Shown here: positions 29,022 through 38,796 of the stretch, piece after piece
How the letters are laid out: each line of letters starts with the position of its first letter
How positions within the stretch are numbered: position 1 is the first letter of the stretch
Program-made: the position numbers and the translations under genes
Source of the DNA: Schizochytrium sp. CCTCC M209059
Lineage: Eukaryota; Sar; Bigyra; Thraustochytrida; Thraustochytriidae
Assembly: GCA_000818945.1 (NCBI GenBank)
Contig: KN805395.1
Span: 436,138 to 500,137, forward strand
Direction: 5' to 3'
Length of the DNA: 64,000 bases
Notes under the pieces: generated by a model
Told to the model about the DNA's origin: nothing
Database searches by the model: none
What the model saw: only the letters and a program-made list of their open reading frames with translations

Positions 29022-29851
29022 GCTGCCGGATTATCGCGAACGCCCACCTTTGTTGTCAGCACCCGTCCGTTCGCTGTCGTAGAGGTTGTGGGGACATGGC
29101 GACTGACAAGTGAGGTGGGCCCGGCTTTGGTTCACAACGAAAGCAGAGTAGATTGTCTGAAGTTTGGCTAAACCGAGTTTCTTTTGTGTTTATAACCATA
29201 GAGTAGATTTGTCTGAGGCTATAGGAAGTCGAAAATTAGTTTTCTTTGAATTTGCTTCGGAGTCGCAAGAACCACAGAAACAATTGTTCGAAGCTATCCC
29301 TGAGTTTCTTTTTGTGTTTGTTTTTCGAAGTCATAAGAAAGAAGATTTTCAAAAAACAACAACAATAGCTGACGACAACATTTTGTTTGTATTTTTGCCT
29401 CAAGCAGCCTGCTTGCACACCAATCTCACCATGTGTTTTCTGCCGCAAGACTTTGCGCTCAACGGTTCATTTTTTGGGATCAACGCGAACACTCAGTCCT
29501 TTGTATTACGACACGTCATCTTTTCTTCCTTTTCATTCTATTTTTTAATAAAAATATTTTTTTTTAAAAAAAAGAAGCTACCTTGTACAATGACTGTCGG
29601 ACATCATTCTGATAACAACGACGATCCTACGGTGTCATTGGACCAGACGATCGTTACATTGAAAGATGCGTGGTTTCTTTCGATCAAGAAATGAATCCTA
29701 TCGATAACTGTAAGATCTCAAGTCCAGACAAGCCTCTTGTCTGCGAGAAGCTTGTTATACTTGATGGATGGGTAGATAGATACTTGTGACCGCGATAAAT
29801 TCTCAAAGAACAGAGGTCCCGCGCTCTTTGCCAATGATTCGATCACGCGAT
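29022..29851. other. AT-rich intergenic region between convergent genes
   Basis: Holds the 3' ends of the rhomboid and fucosyltransferase-like transcripts. It has T-rich and A-rich runs near 29510-29575. A 176-codon frame at 29164-29694 is Phe/Lys-rich from AT-rich composition and is not supported as a gene. Confidence 0.5.
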
Positions 29852-31333
29852 TTACCACACTTGGCCGAGTTCGCCAACAATCAAATTCCGCATGGGCTCG
29901 CGTCGCATGCGCGCAATATACTCGGAAAAGGATGACCCGCTAAAGCCAATGTACACAAATGCACGCGAACAAATGAGCTGCTCCACGATACCGAGAATAT
30001 CGTTCTGGAGACGAACTTGCTCCGGGCGCGGAAAGATAGCCGCGAGAGCAGCAGAAACGCGTGGTGGCATGTCGCCAGATAGATAAACTCTCATGTCACT
30101 TCTTCCAGCCGTAATATTTGCAAAGAGCTGGCGATTAATATTTGGCTTTGTGGCAATGTACACGCGGCGAAAAAGGTTTGCGTCGAGTCCTGCCTCTGCA
30201 ATGGCGAGCCAAATTTCGCGTTGAAGATAAGTGCCCGGATCAGCAATCGCGTCATCGGATGGTAGATACTTTGTAGAGAACCCGTTGGCGTGCCTCACCT
30301 TTGGCGTTGGAGGAGCCGTGGGAACGTTGATCGCGGATGAGTTCCCGCCCTCGACAGTGTTGCTGTGACTAACGCTACCACCACCAGCCGTGACATTCGC
30401 AGCAGTAGCAGCGTGTTCCGCCGTGCGTGCCTCCCATTTCTCGCCATGATCGCTGGGTCGCGAATGAACACAAACATAGTGGCGGCCGAGCCGAAGCGAC
30501 CTCGCGAGATCGAGCGAGATGGCGCGAAAAAACGGCGCGTAGCGGATATATGGGTGCACCTCATCGTCGAACCCCGGTGCAAAGCGCTGCCACATGGTGG
30601 GCCCCGCAATATATATGACAGACGCAGGATTTGCGGCGAGCGCGGTGATGTTTTCGTATCCCAGTGGTGCCCTTTTCCTTTCGGCGCGCGACTGTTCGAT
30701 GACGTGCCATTGGGTAGACTCAGGAAATGCCTTGTTCAGGATCGGTAAAGTGTCTTCGAACCTAAGTGCAGAAGGCACGGCTTCTTGGTAATCTTGCAGC
30801 AGGCCAAAGTCCAAGACGCGGTCCATGGCGATAATTTCGTCCGCGTCGAGCTTGTTGTAGTTCTTGAACATGCTCGAGTGACGGCCTGCTGGCGGCACAA
30901 GACATGTCCTCTTTAGCAGCTTGCAAATGCGCAAGGCGCGCTCGAGAATAATGCGCTGGTTGTTGAAGCCGCCGCTCTGCTGGAAGACGAGCCACTGCTT
31001 GGCCTGGACCTCGTGCTCCGCAAGGTCTTCGAAGCGGCTTCCGGGAAATGTGCTCGGCGCGCCTGCGTATGGCTCCGAGAGCAGCGCAGTTGACCGCCTT
31101 TTTCGTCGTGTTGCGGGCTTCCGCTGCGCGAGCGCTTTGGTTGGCTCCGCCGGCAGCGGCGGCAAGGCTGCTGTCGCCGCGGCGTCTGGCGCATGTTCCG
31201 CGCTCGAGTCTAAAGCCAGGTCCTTGAAGACGACGGCGGGCGCGAGCGATGCTCTGTACTCGAGGAGGGTCTCGAGCACCAGCAGCGCCACGCCTGCCAG
31301 CACGAAGTAGTGCGCGTAGCGCATCATCTGCAT
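29852..31333 (-). CDS. O-fucosyltransferase-like type II membrane glycosyltransferase
   Basis: Predicted Golgi or ER glycosyltransferase of the GDP-fucose protein O-fucosyltransferase superfamily. I start at MQMMRYAHY, which places a single signal anchor at about residues 6-25 (FVLAGVALLVLETLL); the frame is open upstream but Ala/Arg/Ser-rich. A basic stem region follows. The catalytic domain opens at about residue 120 with FQQSGGFNNQR, the donor-site signature of this superfamily. Later it has VCVHSRPSD in place of the usual HxR loop, a VYIATKPN strand and a C-terminal FVYIGFSGSSFSEYIARMR motif. An Asn/Ser/Thr-rich insert (about 315-350) interrupts it. Length 493 residues. The sugar and acceptor are not determined. 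Confidence 0.82.
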   Translation of the reverse strand: MQMMRYAHYFVLAGVALLVLETLLEYRASLAPAVVFKDLALDSSAEHAPDAAATAALPPLPAEPTKALAQRKPATRRKRRSTALLSEPYAGAPSTFPGSRFEDLAEHEVQAKQWLVFQQSGGFNNQRIILERALRICKLLKRTCLVPPAGRHSSMFKNYNKLDADEIIAMDRVLDFGLLQDYQEAVPSALRFEDTLPILNKAFPESTQWHVIEQSRAERKRAPLGYENITALAANPASVIYIAGPTMWQRFAPGFDDEVHPYIRYAPFFRAISLDLARSLRLGRHYVCVHSRPSDHGEKWEARTAEHAATAANVTAGGGSVSHSNTVEGGNSSAINVPTAPPTPKVRHANGFSTKYLPSDDAIADPGTYLQREIWLAIAEAGLDANLFRRVYIATKPNINRQLFANITAGRSDMRVYLSGDMPPRVSAALAAIFPRPEQVRLQNDILGIVEQLICSRAFVYIGFSGSSFSEYIARMRREPMRNLIVGELGQVW

Positions 31334-31509
31334 CGCGGCCCGCGGCTGCGCGCGCTCGCCCGCCGATAGCGCACTGCCGCTGCCGCCGCGGGAAGTGCAG
31401 CGCAGCGCAGCGCAGTGCGAGCATGCCTTCCTCCCCGAGAGCACGGGTGGGCTTGGACCCTAGTGGCTGAGCGCGGTCGTCTCTCTGTGGGAAGGGGGAC
31501 GATGGGCAC

Positions 31510-31568
<59 letters not shown>

Positions 31569-32304
31569 GGGAAAAGGAAACCTTATGACGGGGTGACAGC
31601 CTGAGAGCAAGGGAGGGACGAGGGCCAAAGCGGCGGCCACGAGGAAACCGCCTCGGGCCTCGGGGAAGGAGCGAGGGAGGGAGGGAAAACGAAGGCGACG
31701 AGCACGCAACGGGCGGGGGAGGAGGCCCGCAGAAAAGGACAACCGTCCGAGAAGATGAGCGACTCGTGCAAGGACACAACGCGGTTTGGGAATGGAGAGG
31801 AAGGGGTGGGTGGAGAAGAGAAGCGAGCCGGTCCGTCGGCGGAGCTGAGCGAGTACGCACAACTTTCTGGCAGCGAACGACTCAAGAAACAAGATGTGAA
31901 GCCTATTGTTGATGATGATGATGATAACGATGAGCGGACAATTTGACCCCAACGTCCCATGTAACCAGGCCTAGCCTAGTTCTAGTCTAGGCCGAGCTGA
32001 ACAAACTCAATTTCTATGGGAGGGACATACCAGAAAAAGATTTGCGCGAAAAGACCCACCCCAACTTGGAATCGGATTCTTCATCTTGGTCCGTCGTGCT
32101 CACGTGAAATCCGTTCGAAGCGCTGAGAGCGGTCGGGCCGTGTTGCGCGCAATGAATTGGCCAAGAAGGGCAAAGCTAGAAGGTCTATTCAGGAATTGTT
32201 CTCCATCTTGCTTTAGTTTGTCATGTTCTGCAATGCCTGGAATCGTCGTCTGGAACAGATAAAATAAGCCAAGCCCGAAAACTTAACAAGTGAAATGTAA
32301 AACA
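31334..32304. other. 5' region of the fucosyltransferase-like gene
   Basis: No gene supported. It contains an (AAAG)n array (listed separately), GGGA-rich sequence around 31660-31720 and a (GAT)n stretch near 31911-31935. AT-rich sequence follows toward the 36-bp repeats. Confidence 0.5.
31511..31568. repeat. (AAAG)14 tetranucleotide array
   Basis: About fourteen uninterrupted AAAG units on the plus strand, roughly 180 bases upstream of the fucosyltransferase-like start (CTTT on its sense strand). Confidence 0.97.
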
Positions 32305-32590
32305 GCCATGTACCACTCTGTTTTTAACTCAACAACCATGTGTCACTTTGTTTTTGACCAACGCAACAAGGGGTCGCTCTATTCTATTATTTTTACCAAG
32401 CAAACAAGATGTCACTCTATTTTACCATTGACCAAGCAAACAAGATGACACTCTATTTTACCATTGACCAAACAAACAAGATGTCACTCTGTTTTTACAC
32501 TGACCAAGCAAACAAGATGTCACTCTATTTTTACATTGACCAAACAAACAACATGTCACTCTTTTTTTGACCCAACAACAAGTTGTCACT
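32305..32590. repeat. 36-bp tandem repeat downstream of acyl-CoA dehydrogenase
   Basis: About eight degenerate units with the consensus CAAACAAGATGTCACTCTAT then TTTTACCATTGACC. The four units between 32400 and 32543 are the best conserved and have a period of 36. Only one or two similar units are found at the matching place beside the second dehydrogenase copy (about 34690-34745). There are no unique spacers, so it is not an array of the CRISPR kind. Confidence 0.9.
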
Positions 32591-32622
32591 TTTTCCAAAC
32601 AAGTTTCACATGATGTCATAAA

Positions 32623-33981
32623 TTAGAGCTTGGCAAGAAAGTCCGGGTCCGTGGGCGGGTTCTTGGAGTGCGGCGCGCCGCGACGGGTGTAACCCGGAAG
32701 ATCGTAGAGCGAATCATCTTTGCGCTTCTGATCGCGAAGTTCAAGACGACCGACCGTGCGCCAGTGCACCTCATCAGGCCCATCGGCTAAGCGAAGCCCG
32801 CGCGCCCAAGAAAAGGCCGAGGGGAGAAAGCTATCTTGTGAAAGACCCATGGCGCCGTGCACCTGCATGGCGCGATCGCAAATGCGCTGGACAACGCTGG
32901 GGACGACAGCCTTGCACATAGAAAGCTCCTTGCGGATCTTGAGGTTGCCCTGCACGTCGAGGAGGTGCGCGGTGTGACGCACGAGCATGCGCGCCATATC
33001 GAGCTCCGCGCGACACTGCGCAATGTCCTGAAGGACAGTGTCAAACTCGGAGAGCTTCTTGCCAAAGGCGACGCGAGACTCGGCACGGTTGCACATGGCG
33101 GCAATAGCGCGCTCCGCAGAACCGATCAGGCGCATGCAGTGATGAATGCGGCCAGGACCAAGACGGCCCTGCGAGATCTCAAAGCCCATGCCTTCCTTGG
33201 CGAGCACGTTCTCGACGGGAACGCACACGTCCTCAAAGAGAAGCTCCATGTGGCCCTTGGGCGCGTCAGAGTCACCAAAGGTCTGCATGGGGCGCACGAC
33301 GGTGATGCCGGGCGTATCGGCCGGAACAAGGATCATGGACTGCTGCCGAAAGGGAGAAGCCGTGGGGTCGGTCTTGCCCATGACAATGTAGATCTTGCAG
33401 TGTTTGGATCCCGAGCCCGTGATCCACCACTTGCGGCCGTTGATGATGTACTGTCCGCCGCGCTTCTCGATATTGATGCCAACGTTACTGGCGTCACTGC
33501 TTGCGACGTTCGGCTCGGTCATGGCAAAGGAGGACTTGATGTCGCCGTCGAGAAGAGGCTTGAGCCACTTCTTCTTTTGGGCTTCGTTACCGTACCGCGC
33601 AATGGTCTCCATATTGCCCGTATCCGGGGACGAGGAGTTGGTACACTCGGCGGCGAACTCGATGTGACAGCTCGTGCCGATAATTTCGCAGATCTCAGCG
33701 TACTGGGCGTTGTTAAGTCCAGCGCCCTCGTATCCTTCGCCAGCAAGACGAGCGGTGTCATTGGGTAGCCAGAGGTTCCAGAGTCCTTGCTTCTTGGCGA
33801 CAGCCATGAGCTCCTTGAGGATGGGCGCGTACGTCCACTGGTCAGCGGGCAGGTGCTCCATGGCCTTATTCTGCTCTGCGAAGAGCTGTTCGTTCGGGTA
33901 AATGTACTCGTGCATGAACTTCCACACCTTTTTCTTAAGCGCCTCAAAGTCGGCCTCGTTCATCGCCTCGGCGAGCACCAT
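32623..33981 (-). CDS. Acyl-CoA dehydrogenase (ACAD10/11-like), copy A, ends in AKL
   Basis: FAD enzyme that introduces a double bond into acyl-CoA esters. The 452 residues span the family: FAMTEPNVASSDA (FAD contact) near residue 150, IINGRKWWITGSGS near 175, GRLGPGRIHHCMRLIG near 275 and the C-terminal helix MQVHGAMGLSQDSFLPSAF. ACAD10/11 and bacterial relatives share the RLGPGRIHHC segment, suggesting long or branched chains. The protein ends in AKL, a consensus PTS1 peroxisomal signal, and has no presequence. Start at MVLAEAMNEADFEAL. It is paralogous to the next gene; the two differ mainly near residues 85-105, 145-200 and 385-400. Confidence 0.93.
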   Translation of the reverse strand: MVLAEAMNEADFEALKKKVWKFMHEYIYPNEQLFAEQNKAMEHLPADQWTYAPILKELMAVAKKQGLWNLWLPNDTARLAGEGYEGAGLNNAQYAEICEIIGTSCHIEFAAECTNSSSPDTGNMETIARYGNEAQKKKWLKPLLDGDIKSSFAMTEPNVASSDASNVGINIEKRGGQYIINGRKWWITGSGSKHCKIYIVMGKTDPTASPFRQQSMILVPADTPGITVVRPMQTFGDSDAPKGHMELLFEDVCVPVENVLAKEGMGFEISQGRLGPGRIHHCMRLIGSAERAIAAMCNRAESRVAFGKKLSEFDTVLQDIAQCRAELDMARMLVRHTAHLLDVQGNLKIRKELSMCKAVVPSVVQRICDRAMQVHGAMGLSQDSFLPSAFSWARGLRLADGPDEVHWRTVGRLELRDQKRKDDSLYDLPGYTRRGAPHSKNPPTDPDFLAKL

Positions 33982-34770
33982 CGTGCCGTTCGTGTCCCTA
34001 CGTCGCTACCCTTGCTGCAGTTGCTACTTGCTTGCTTACTTGCTTGCTTGCTTATTACTTGCTTGCTTGTCGCGGCTGTGTTCACGCTCGTCGAATTCGA
34101 GGTTTGCAAGCGCTCTTTCACTACTTGGAGGCCTTCGAATGAAAAGGAGGGGACAGTCCGAAGAGAGAGACGGACTGATTGGCAACTGCCATTTAAGGTC
34201 AACTTCACAGTAGTAAGTAACAGGCGCTGTTGGACTGCGGGGCGGGGCGCGGGCAGAAGTGCGTGGATAGATGACCGACGAGAACAAATACTCGTAAGTT
34301 GGGCCTAGTTATACCCTTAGCCCACCAACCTGGCAGCGTTACTGCATGAAAAAAAGTGCCAGAGCACGTGTCTCCGCGAGGAAGAAAAAGATGAGGTCAT
34401 GAATGAATGCCACGGACTAGCCTATCTATACTGGTATATACCAGTCAGTCGGTAGCCGTTCACCTGTCTAAGTTTATTTGAGATCATGAAAGCGTTCGAT
34501 CTTTCTTGTTTGAACAGCTAGAGGTTTTACCGACACGCGCACGACACATGCAAATAACACCAATTGGAAATGAGCTGTTCGCGAATAGAGCTAGGAGATG
34601 CGACTTCTTTTTTAAATTCCGACGAGGGAGTGCTGGGAATCGACTGGATTTACCCAATCCAAAAGCTGGGCAAGTGAGGATGAAGAACAACAACAAGGTG
34701 TCGCTCTCTTTTTTAAAACCACACAACAAGTTGTCACTTTTTCCAAACAAGTTTCACATGATGTCATAAA
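33982..34770. other. spacer between the two acyl-CoA dehydrogenase genes
   Basis: Promoter and leader of copy A and the 3' flank of copy B. It includes the interrupted GCAA array and a GTATATACCAGT stretch near 34433. No further gene is supported. Confidence 0.5.
34026..34070 (-). repeat. interrupted (GCAA)n array in the leader of dehydrogenase copy A
   Basis: Plus-strand TTGC/CTTG units broken by TACT and TATTACT. It begins about 45 bases upstream of the start codon and reads GCAA on the sense strand. Confidence 0.95.
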
Positions 34771-36129
34771 TTAGAGCTTGGCAAGAAAGTCCGGGTCCGT
34801 GGGCGGGTTCTTGGAGTGCGGCGCGCCGCGACGGGTGTAACCCGGAAGATCGTAGAGCGAATCATCTTTACGCTTCTGGTCGCGAAGTTCAAGACGACCG
34901 ACCGTGCGCCAGTGCACCTCATCAGGTCCATCGGCAAAACGAAGCCAGCGCGCGCCAGAAAAGGCCATGGACAGAAAGCTATCTTGTGAAAGACCCATGG
35001 CGCCGTGCACCTGCATGGCGCGATCGCAAATGCGCTGGACAACGCTGGGGACGACAGCCTTGCACATAGAAAGCTCCTTGCGGATCTTGAGGTTGCCCTG
35101 CACGTCGAGGAGGTGCGCGGTGTGACGCACGAGCATGCGCGCCATATCGAGCTCCGCGCGACACTGCGCAATGTCCTGAAGGACAGTGTCAAACTCGGAG
35201 AGCTTCTTGCCAAAGGCGACGCGAGACTCGGCACGGTTGCACATGGCGGCAATAGCGCGCTCCGCAGAACCGATCAGGCGCATGCAGTGATGAATGCGGC
35301 CAGGACCAAGACGGCCCTGCGAGATCTCAAAGCCCATGCCTTCCTTGGCGAGCACGTTCTCGACGGGAACGCACACGTCCTCAAAGAGAAGCTCCATGTG
35401 GCCCTTGGGCGCGTCAGAGTCACCAAAGGTCTGCATGGGGCGCACGACGGTGATGCCGGGCGTATCGGCCGGAACAAGGATCATGGACTGCTGCCGAAAG
35501 GGAGAAGCCGTGGGGTCGGTCTTGCCCATGAGAATGTAGATCTTGCACTGGCTAGATCCCGAGCCCGTGATCCACCACTTGCGGCCGTTGATGATGTACT
35601 GTCCGCCGCGCTTCTCGATACTGATGCTGATGTTACTGGCGTCACTGCTTGCGACGCCGGGCTCGGTCATGGCAAAGGCAGACTTGATGTCGCCGTCGAG
35701 AAGAGGCTTGAGCCACTTCTTCTTTTGGGCTTCGTTACCGTACCGCGCAATGGTCTCCATATTGCCCGTATCCGGGGACGAGGAGTTGGTGCACTCAGCG
35801 GCGAACTCCATATGGGAGCTTGTGCCGAGAATCTCGCAGATCTCAGCGTACTGGGCGTTGTTAAGTCCAGCGCCCTCGTATCCTTCGCCAGCAAGGCGAG
35901 CGGTGTCATTGGGCAGCCAGAGGTTCCAGAGTCCTTGCTTCTTGGCGACAGCCATGAGCTCCTTGAGGATGGGCGCGTACGTCCACTGGTCAGCGGGTAG
36001 GTGCTCCATGGCCTTATTCTGCTCTGCGAAGAGCTGTTCGTTCGGGTAAATGTACTCGTGCATGAACTTCCACACCTTTTTCTTAAGCGCCTCAAAGTCG
36101 GCCTCGTTCATCGCCTCGGCGAGCACCAT
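34771..36129 (-). CDS. Acyl-CoA dehydrogenase (ACAD10/11-like), copy B, ends in AKL
   Basis: Second copy of the tandem pair, 452 residues, same domains and the same AKL terminus (predicted peroxisomal). Differences from copy A are few and clustered: ILGTSSHMEF for IIGTSCHIEF, AFAMTEPGV for SFAMTEPNV, SISIEKRG for GINIEKRG, GSGSSQCKIYI for GSGSKHCKIYI, and SMAFSGARWLRFA for PSAFSWARGLRLA. The last patch lies in the acyl-binding C-terminal region and could alter chain-length preference, which is an inference. I use the same start as copy A; the frame is open 57 codons further through the repeat-encoded SKQASKQA stretch, which is leader rather than protein. Confidence 0.93.
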   Translation of the reverse strand: MVLAEAMNEADFEALKKKVWKFMHEYIYPNEQLFAEQNKAMEHLPADQWTYAPILKELMAVAKKQGLWNLWLPNDTARLAGEGYEGAGLNNAQYAEICEILGTSSHMEFAAECTNSSSPDTGNMETIARYGNEAQKKKWLKPLLDGDIKSAFAMTEPGVASSDASNISISIEKRGGQYIINGRKWWITGSGSSQCKIYILMGKTDPTASPFRQQSMILVPADTPGITVVRPMQTFGDSDAPKGHMELLFEDVCVPVENVLAKEGMGFEISQGRLGPGRIHHCMRLIGSAERAIAAMCNRAESRVAFGKKLSEFDTVLQDIAQCRAELDMARMLVRHTAHLLDVQGNLKIRKELSMCKAVVPSVVQRICDRAMQVHGAMGLSQDSFLSMAFSGARWLRFADGPDEVHWRTVGRLELRDQKRKDDSLYDLPGYTRRGAPHSKNPPTDPDFLAKL

Positions 36130-36165
36130 CGTGCCGTTCGTGTCCCTCGCGCCTGCGTCACTGCC

Positions 36166-36210
<45 letters not shown>

Positions 36211-36917
36211 CGCGGCTGTGTTCACGCTCGTCGGATTCGAGGTTTGCAGGCGCCAGCGCTCCGCTCTTTCCCCATCTAGTACTCTAGTACGTAGGAGCAA
36301 GGCCTATCATTAAAAAGAGGGACGTCCAGCGACGGACTGACGTACTACTGCCTAGTTTTTACAGTAGTAGTAAGTTGGACATTGCAAGGGCGGCGTCCGA
36401 AGGCGATGCGAGCGCTTTGCTACCAGCCAAGACGACAAGAGCGCGAGCCGAAAGGCGCGCATTATCGCCCGGACGTCGCCTGCGGCCCTGCGTCCACTTC
36501 CGATGCTAGAATTTTAGTTTCGATAGGACGAAGAAAACATGAAGGCGAGCGAGCAAGCATCGCGCAACATGTGCGGCAGCGTCCGGGATGCGAAAGGGTG
36601 GTTTGACGCGTCGTGAACGGTATGCACCCAGCTGGCTGCTGGCTGTTGGGAACAGCGCGATCCATCCGGCCCTGAGGGCAGCCAGATGGGCTTTGTTTAT
36701 GTTTTGTTTGTTATTCCTGGCGGCCACTCGGGTCTCAATGTAGCTCCGAGGCAGACAAGTGTGGCTTTCGTATGAACCTGGCATCCTAGTTGCTTGGCCA
36801 AGTAGCTGGTGGCTGACCGCCAGCCGCCCCACTGCGTCGCGTCAATCTGCCGTAGGGAAATTTCCTCTTTGCTTTTTCTGTTAGGTCTTATTTTACTTGC
36901 GCAAACTGGCGGTAACT
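36130..36917. other. intergenic, 5' of dehydrogenase copy B and 3' of HIBCH
   Basis: Contains the copy B leader, with CTAGTACTCTAGTACGTAGG near 36275 and a CAGTAGTAGTAAG motif near 36361 that is also seen, shortened, upstream of copy A. No gene supported. Confidence 0.45.
36167..36209 (-). repeat. (GCAA)10 array in the leader of dehydrogenase copy B
   Basis: About ten uninterrupted TTGC units on the plus strand (GCAA on the sense strand), about 40 bases upstream of the start codon. Longer and purer than the matching array of copy A. Confidence 0.97.
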
Positions 36918-38069
36918 CTACAAAGATGCACGCGTTTTTGGCGGAAGAGGGCGAAGATCGCCGCCAAGATGATCATCTGGAAGAGGAGAGGCGAAATAGG
37001 CGTCAATCTGATCAGCAGAAGGAAGTTGGTCGTTCCAGCGTGGCTTGTTGTCCTTGTCTACGAGGACAGCCCTGACGCCTTCAAAGAAATCGCTCCTTGT
37101 GTCACGCACGAGACACTGCACGACACGGTATTCCGCAACGAGAGCATCGAATAGCGTAACGTGAGGTCGCGCATTGAGCTGAAAGGCACGAAGCGTGAGC
37201 GCGAGCGATGTCGGGGACCTCGCGTCGAGGAATGCAAGCGTTTGCTCTGCCCATGGTGTCTTGGTCTCGCGCAAGGCCGTGCAAATGGAAGAGATCGAGG
37301 GCTGGTTAAGCTTGAAGATACGGCGCAGTTCTGCAGCGTTGGTGGCAAGCGAGGACGATGACGGAGAAGGACCGTCCCAAGATGGGAGCGCGTCCAAGAC
37401 GGCCTGGACCGAGGTACCCGTTGAGGCGGAGCGCACGAGTGCTTCCCGTAGCTCTGGGAGTTTTTCTGCGCGCATGGCATGGGTGGCAATGCCTGCCCAA
37501 AGACAGTCGGCCGCGCCAAGTCGTGCGCCCGTGAGAGCAATGTAGAGACCAACCTCGGGACCCGCGGGGAGACGCGGCAAAGCAAATGTGGCGCCGACAT
37601 CGGGCAGAAAGCCAATGCCGCCCTCGGGCATGGCAAAGACGGTCTTTTCTGTGGCAACGCGGTACCGCCCATGAATGCTGAGACCAACGCCGCCGCCCAT
37701 GGTGACTCCATCCCAGACGGAGACCTGGTCAACTCCATTGGGTCCGGGCTGAGCCAGCTCGCCAATGAGCGCGTTGAGTCTATATTCCTCGTAAAAGAAG
37801 TCCGCATGCTCGCGGCAGCCAGGCCCACTGAGTGCGCTGGTGCGTGCGGTCACCACATCACCGCCTGCGCAAAAGGCCTTGCCCTCGCCGGTCAGCAGAA
37901 CGCAGCGTGGTCGCTGCGCGGGTTCTGCGTCTCGCCACGTTGCGAACCATGTCTGGAGCGGCTTGATCATATCCAAGTTGAGCGAGTTGAACTTGGCCGG
38001 TCGCGCAAGCTGCACCTCCACGATGCCCTCGGCCAGGTCTTCGCAGCGCACGAGCGCCTCGGCCGCCAT
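36918..38069 (-). CDS. HIBCH: 3-hydroxyisobutyryl-CoA hydrolase
   Basis: Valine-catabolism enzyme hydrolysing 3-hydroxyisobutyryl-CoA, of the enoyl-CoA hydratase/isomerase (crotonase) fold. The 383 residues match family length. Motifs: ARPAKFNSLNLDMI near 23, oxyanion-hole GEGKAFCAGGDV near 65, VSVWDGVTMGGGVGLS near 115 and the catalytic glutamate in FAMPEGGIGFLPDVG near 145. The C-terminal extension with NDQLPSADQIDAYF is typical of HIBCH. There is no clear mitochondrial presequence (start MAAEALVRCED). The C-terminus ASL is at most a weak, non-canonical PTS1. It adjoins peroxisome-type dehydrogenase genes. Confidence 0.93.
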   Translation of the reverse strand: MAAEALVRCEDLAEGIVEVQLARPAKFNSLNLDMIKPLQTWFATWRDAEPAQRPRCVLLTGEGKAFCAGGDVVTARTSALSGPGCREHADFFYEEYRLNALIGELAQPGPNGVDQVSVWDGVTMGGGVGLSIHGRYRVATEKTVFAMPEGGIGFLPDVGATFALPRLPAGPEVGLYIALTGARLGAADCLWAGIATHAMRAEKLPELREALVRSASTGTSVQAVLDALPSWDGPSPSSSSLATNAAELRRIFKLNQPSISSICTALRETKTPWAEQTLAFLDARSPTSLALTLRAFQLNARPHVTLFDALVAEYRVVQCLVRDTRSDFFEGVRAVLVDKDNKPRWNDQLPSADQIDAYFASPLPDDHLGGDLRPLPPKTRASL

Positions 38070-38694
38070 CTTTCTTGCAAGACCTTTACCGCTTTCCTCG
38101 CTCGCCTAGCAGGGCTCTCGAGTTCTGGCGGCGTTGCACCACGTGCTATCTATTTGTTTTCGTACGTACGTACGTACTACGTATCTAGGTATTTGCAGCT
38201 GACCGAGTCCGGCCCCTCGCGTCGGACGCACGAATGTGTAGGCAGCCCCGTATCCTACTCGCTCAGTGCCAACGCAACGCCACGGCTCTCTTTGCCCGCG
38301 GCCGCAGCTCTCTGCAGCTGCGAGCTTGCTTGCTCTTGCACGCGATTCTGCTCGTCGCGAGTGGCCTCGTTCGATCAATCGATCGATCCTCGAAGGTCCA
38401 AGATGCCAAAGAAAGGCTGCCAGCGATAGGCCCAGCTAGCTAGCTAGCTAGCTGCAGGTGCCATGGCGGCTCCTCAACACATCTTTGTCGGCGGCTCGGG
38501 CTCTATCGGACACGACGTTCTGCAAGTTGTGTTCTTGAGAATGTGTGATTGACTGCAGTGTGAATGGAGGGAGAGGTCGCTTCCGAGTCCGCTCTTGCGC
38601 CCGCCGGTCAGCCAGCAGCAAACCATGCAGAGCAGCAGTCCGATATCTTCTTGCCCAACAAGAGCGGCGCGAGACTCGACGCGAGGAGGACAGC

Positions 38695-38742
<48 letters not shown>

Positions 38743-38796
38743 ACAGCGCTTGCGGCGCCGAGCGAGGCAAGCAAGAAGAAGAAGAAGAAGAAGAAG
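38070..38796. other. divergent promoter region with tetra- and trinucleotide repeats
   Basis: Lies between the HIBCH and quinone oxidoreductase starts. It includes (CGTA)n near 38160-38177, (GATC)n near 38375-38388, (CTAG)n near 38434-38451 and a CAG array at 38697-38748. A GCAAGCAAG followed by (AAG)n immediately precedes the oxidoreductase ATG. The frame upstream of that ATG is open but encodes only Ala and Lys runs. Confidence 0.6.
38697..38748 (+). repeat. CAG trinucleotide array in the oxidoreductase leader
   Basis: About sixteen CAG units with a few CAA interruptions, ending about 50 bases before the start codon. Confidence 0.95.

Larger units (their letters stand above)
32576..36370 (-). 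repeat. tandem segmental duplication carrying the two acyl-CoA dehydrogenase genes
   Basis: Two segments with a period of 2148 bases: about 32576-34240 and 34724-36370. Homology covers about 50 bases of 3' flank, the whole coding region and, more diverged, the 5' leader with its GCAA array and GTCGCGGCTGTGTTCACGCT. Within the coding region an unbroken identical tract of about 555 bases (32827-33382 against 34975-35530) lies between patches of clustered differences. Confidence 0.9.

Noticed and set aside
29164..29694. 176-codon plus-strand frame
   Set aside because: Phe/Lys/Asn composition reflects AT-rich intergenic DNA between two convergent genes.
32305..32590. Regular 36-bp repeats considered as a CRISPR array
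   Set aside because: Units are directly adjacent with no unique spacers, and the genome is eukaryotic.
32857..36000. Plus-strand frames of about 300 codons opposite both acyl-CoA dehydrogenases
   Set aside because: Present in both copies only because the sense sequence is duplicated; no domain resemblance.
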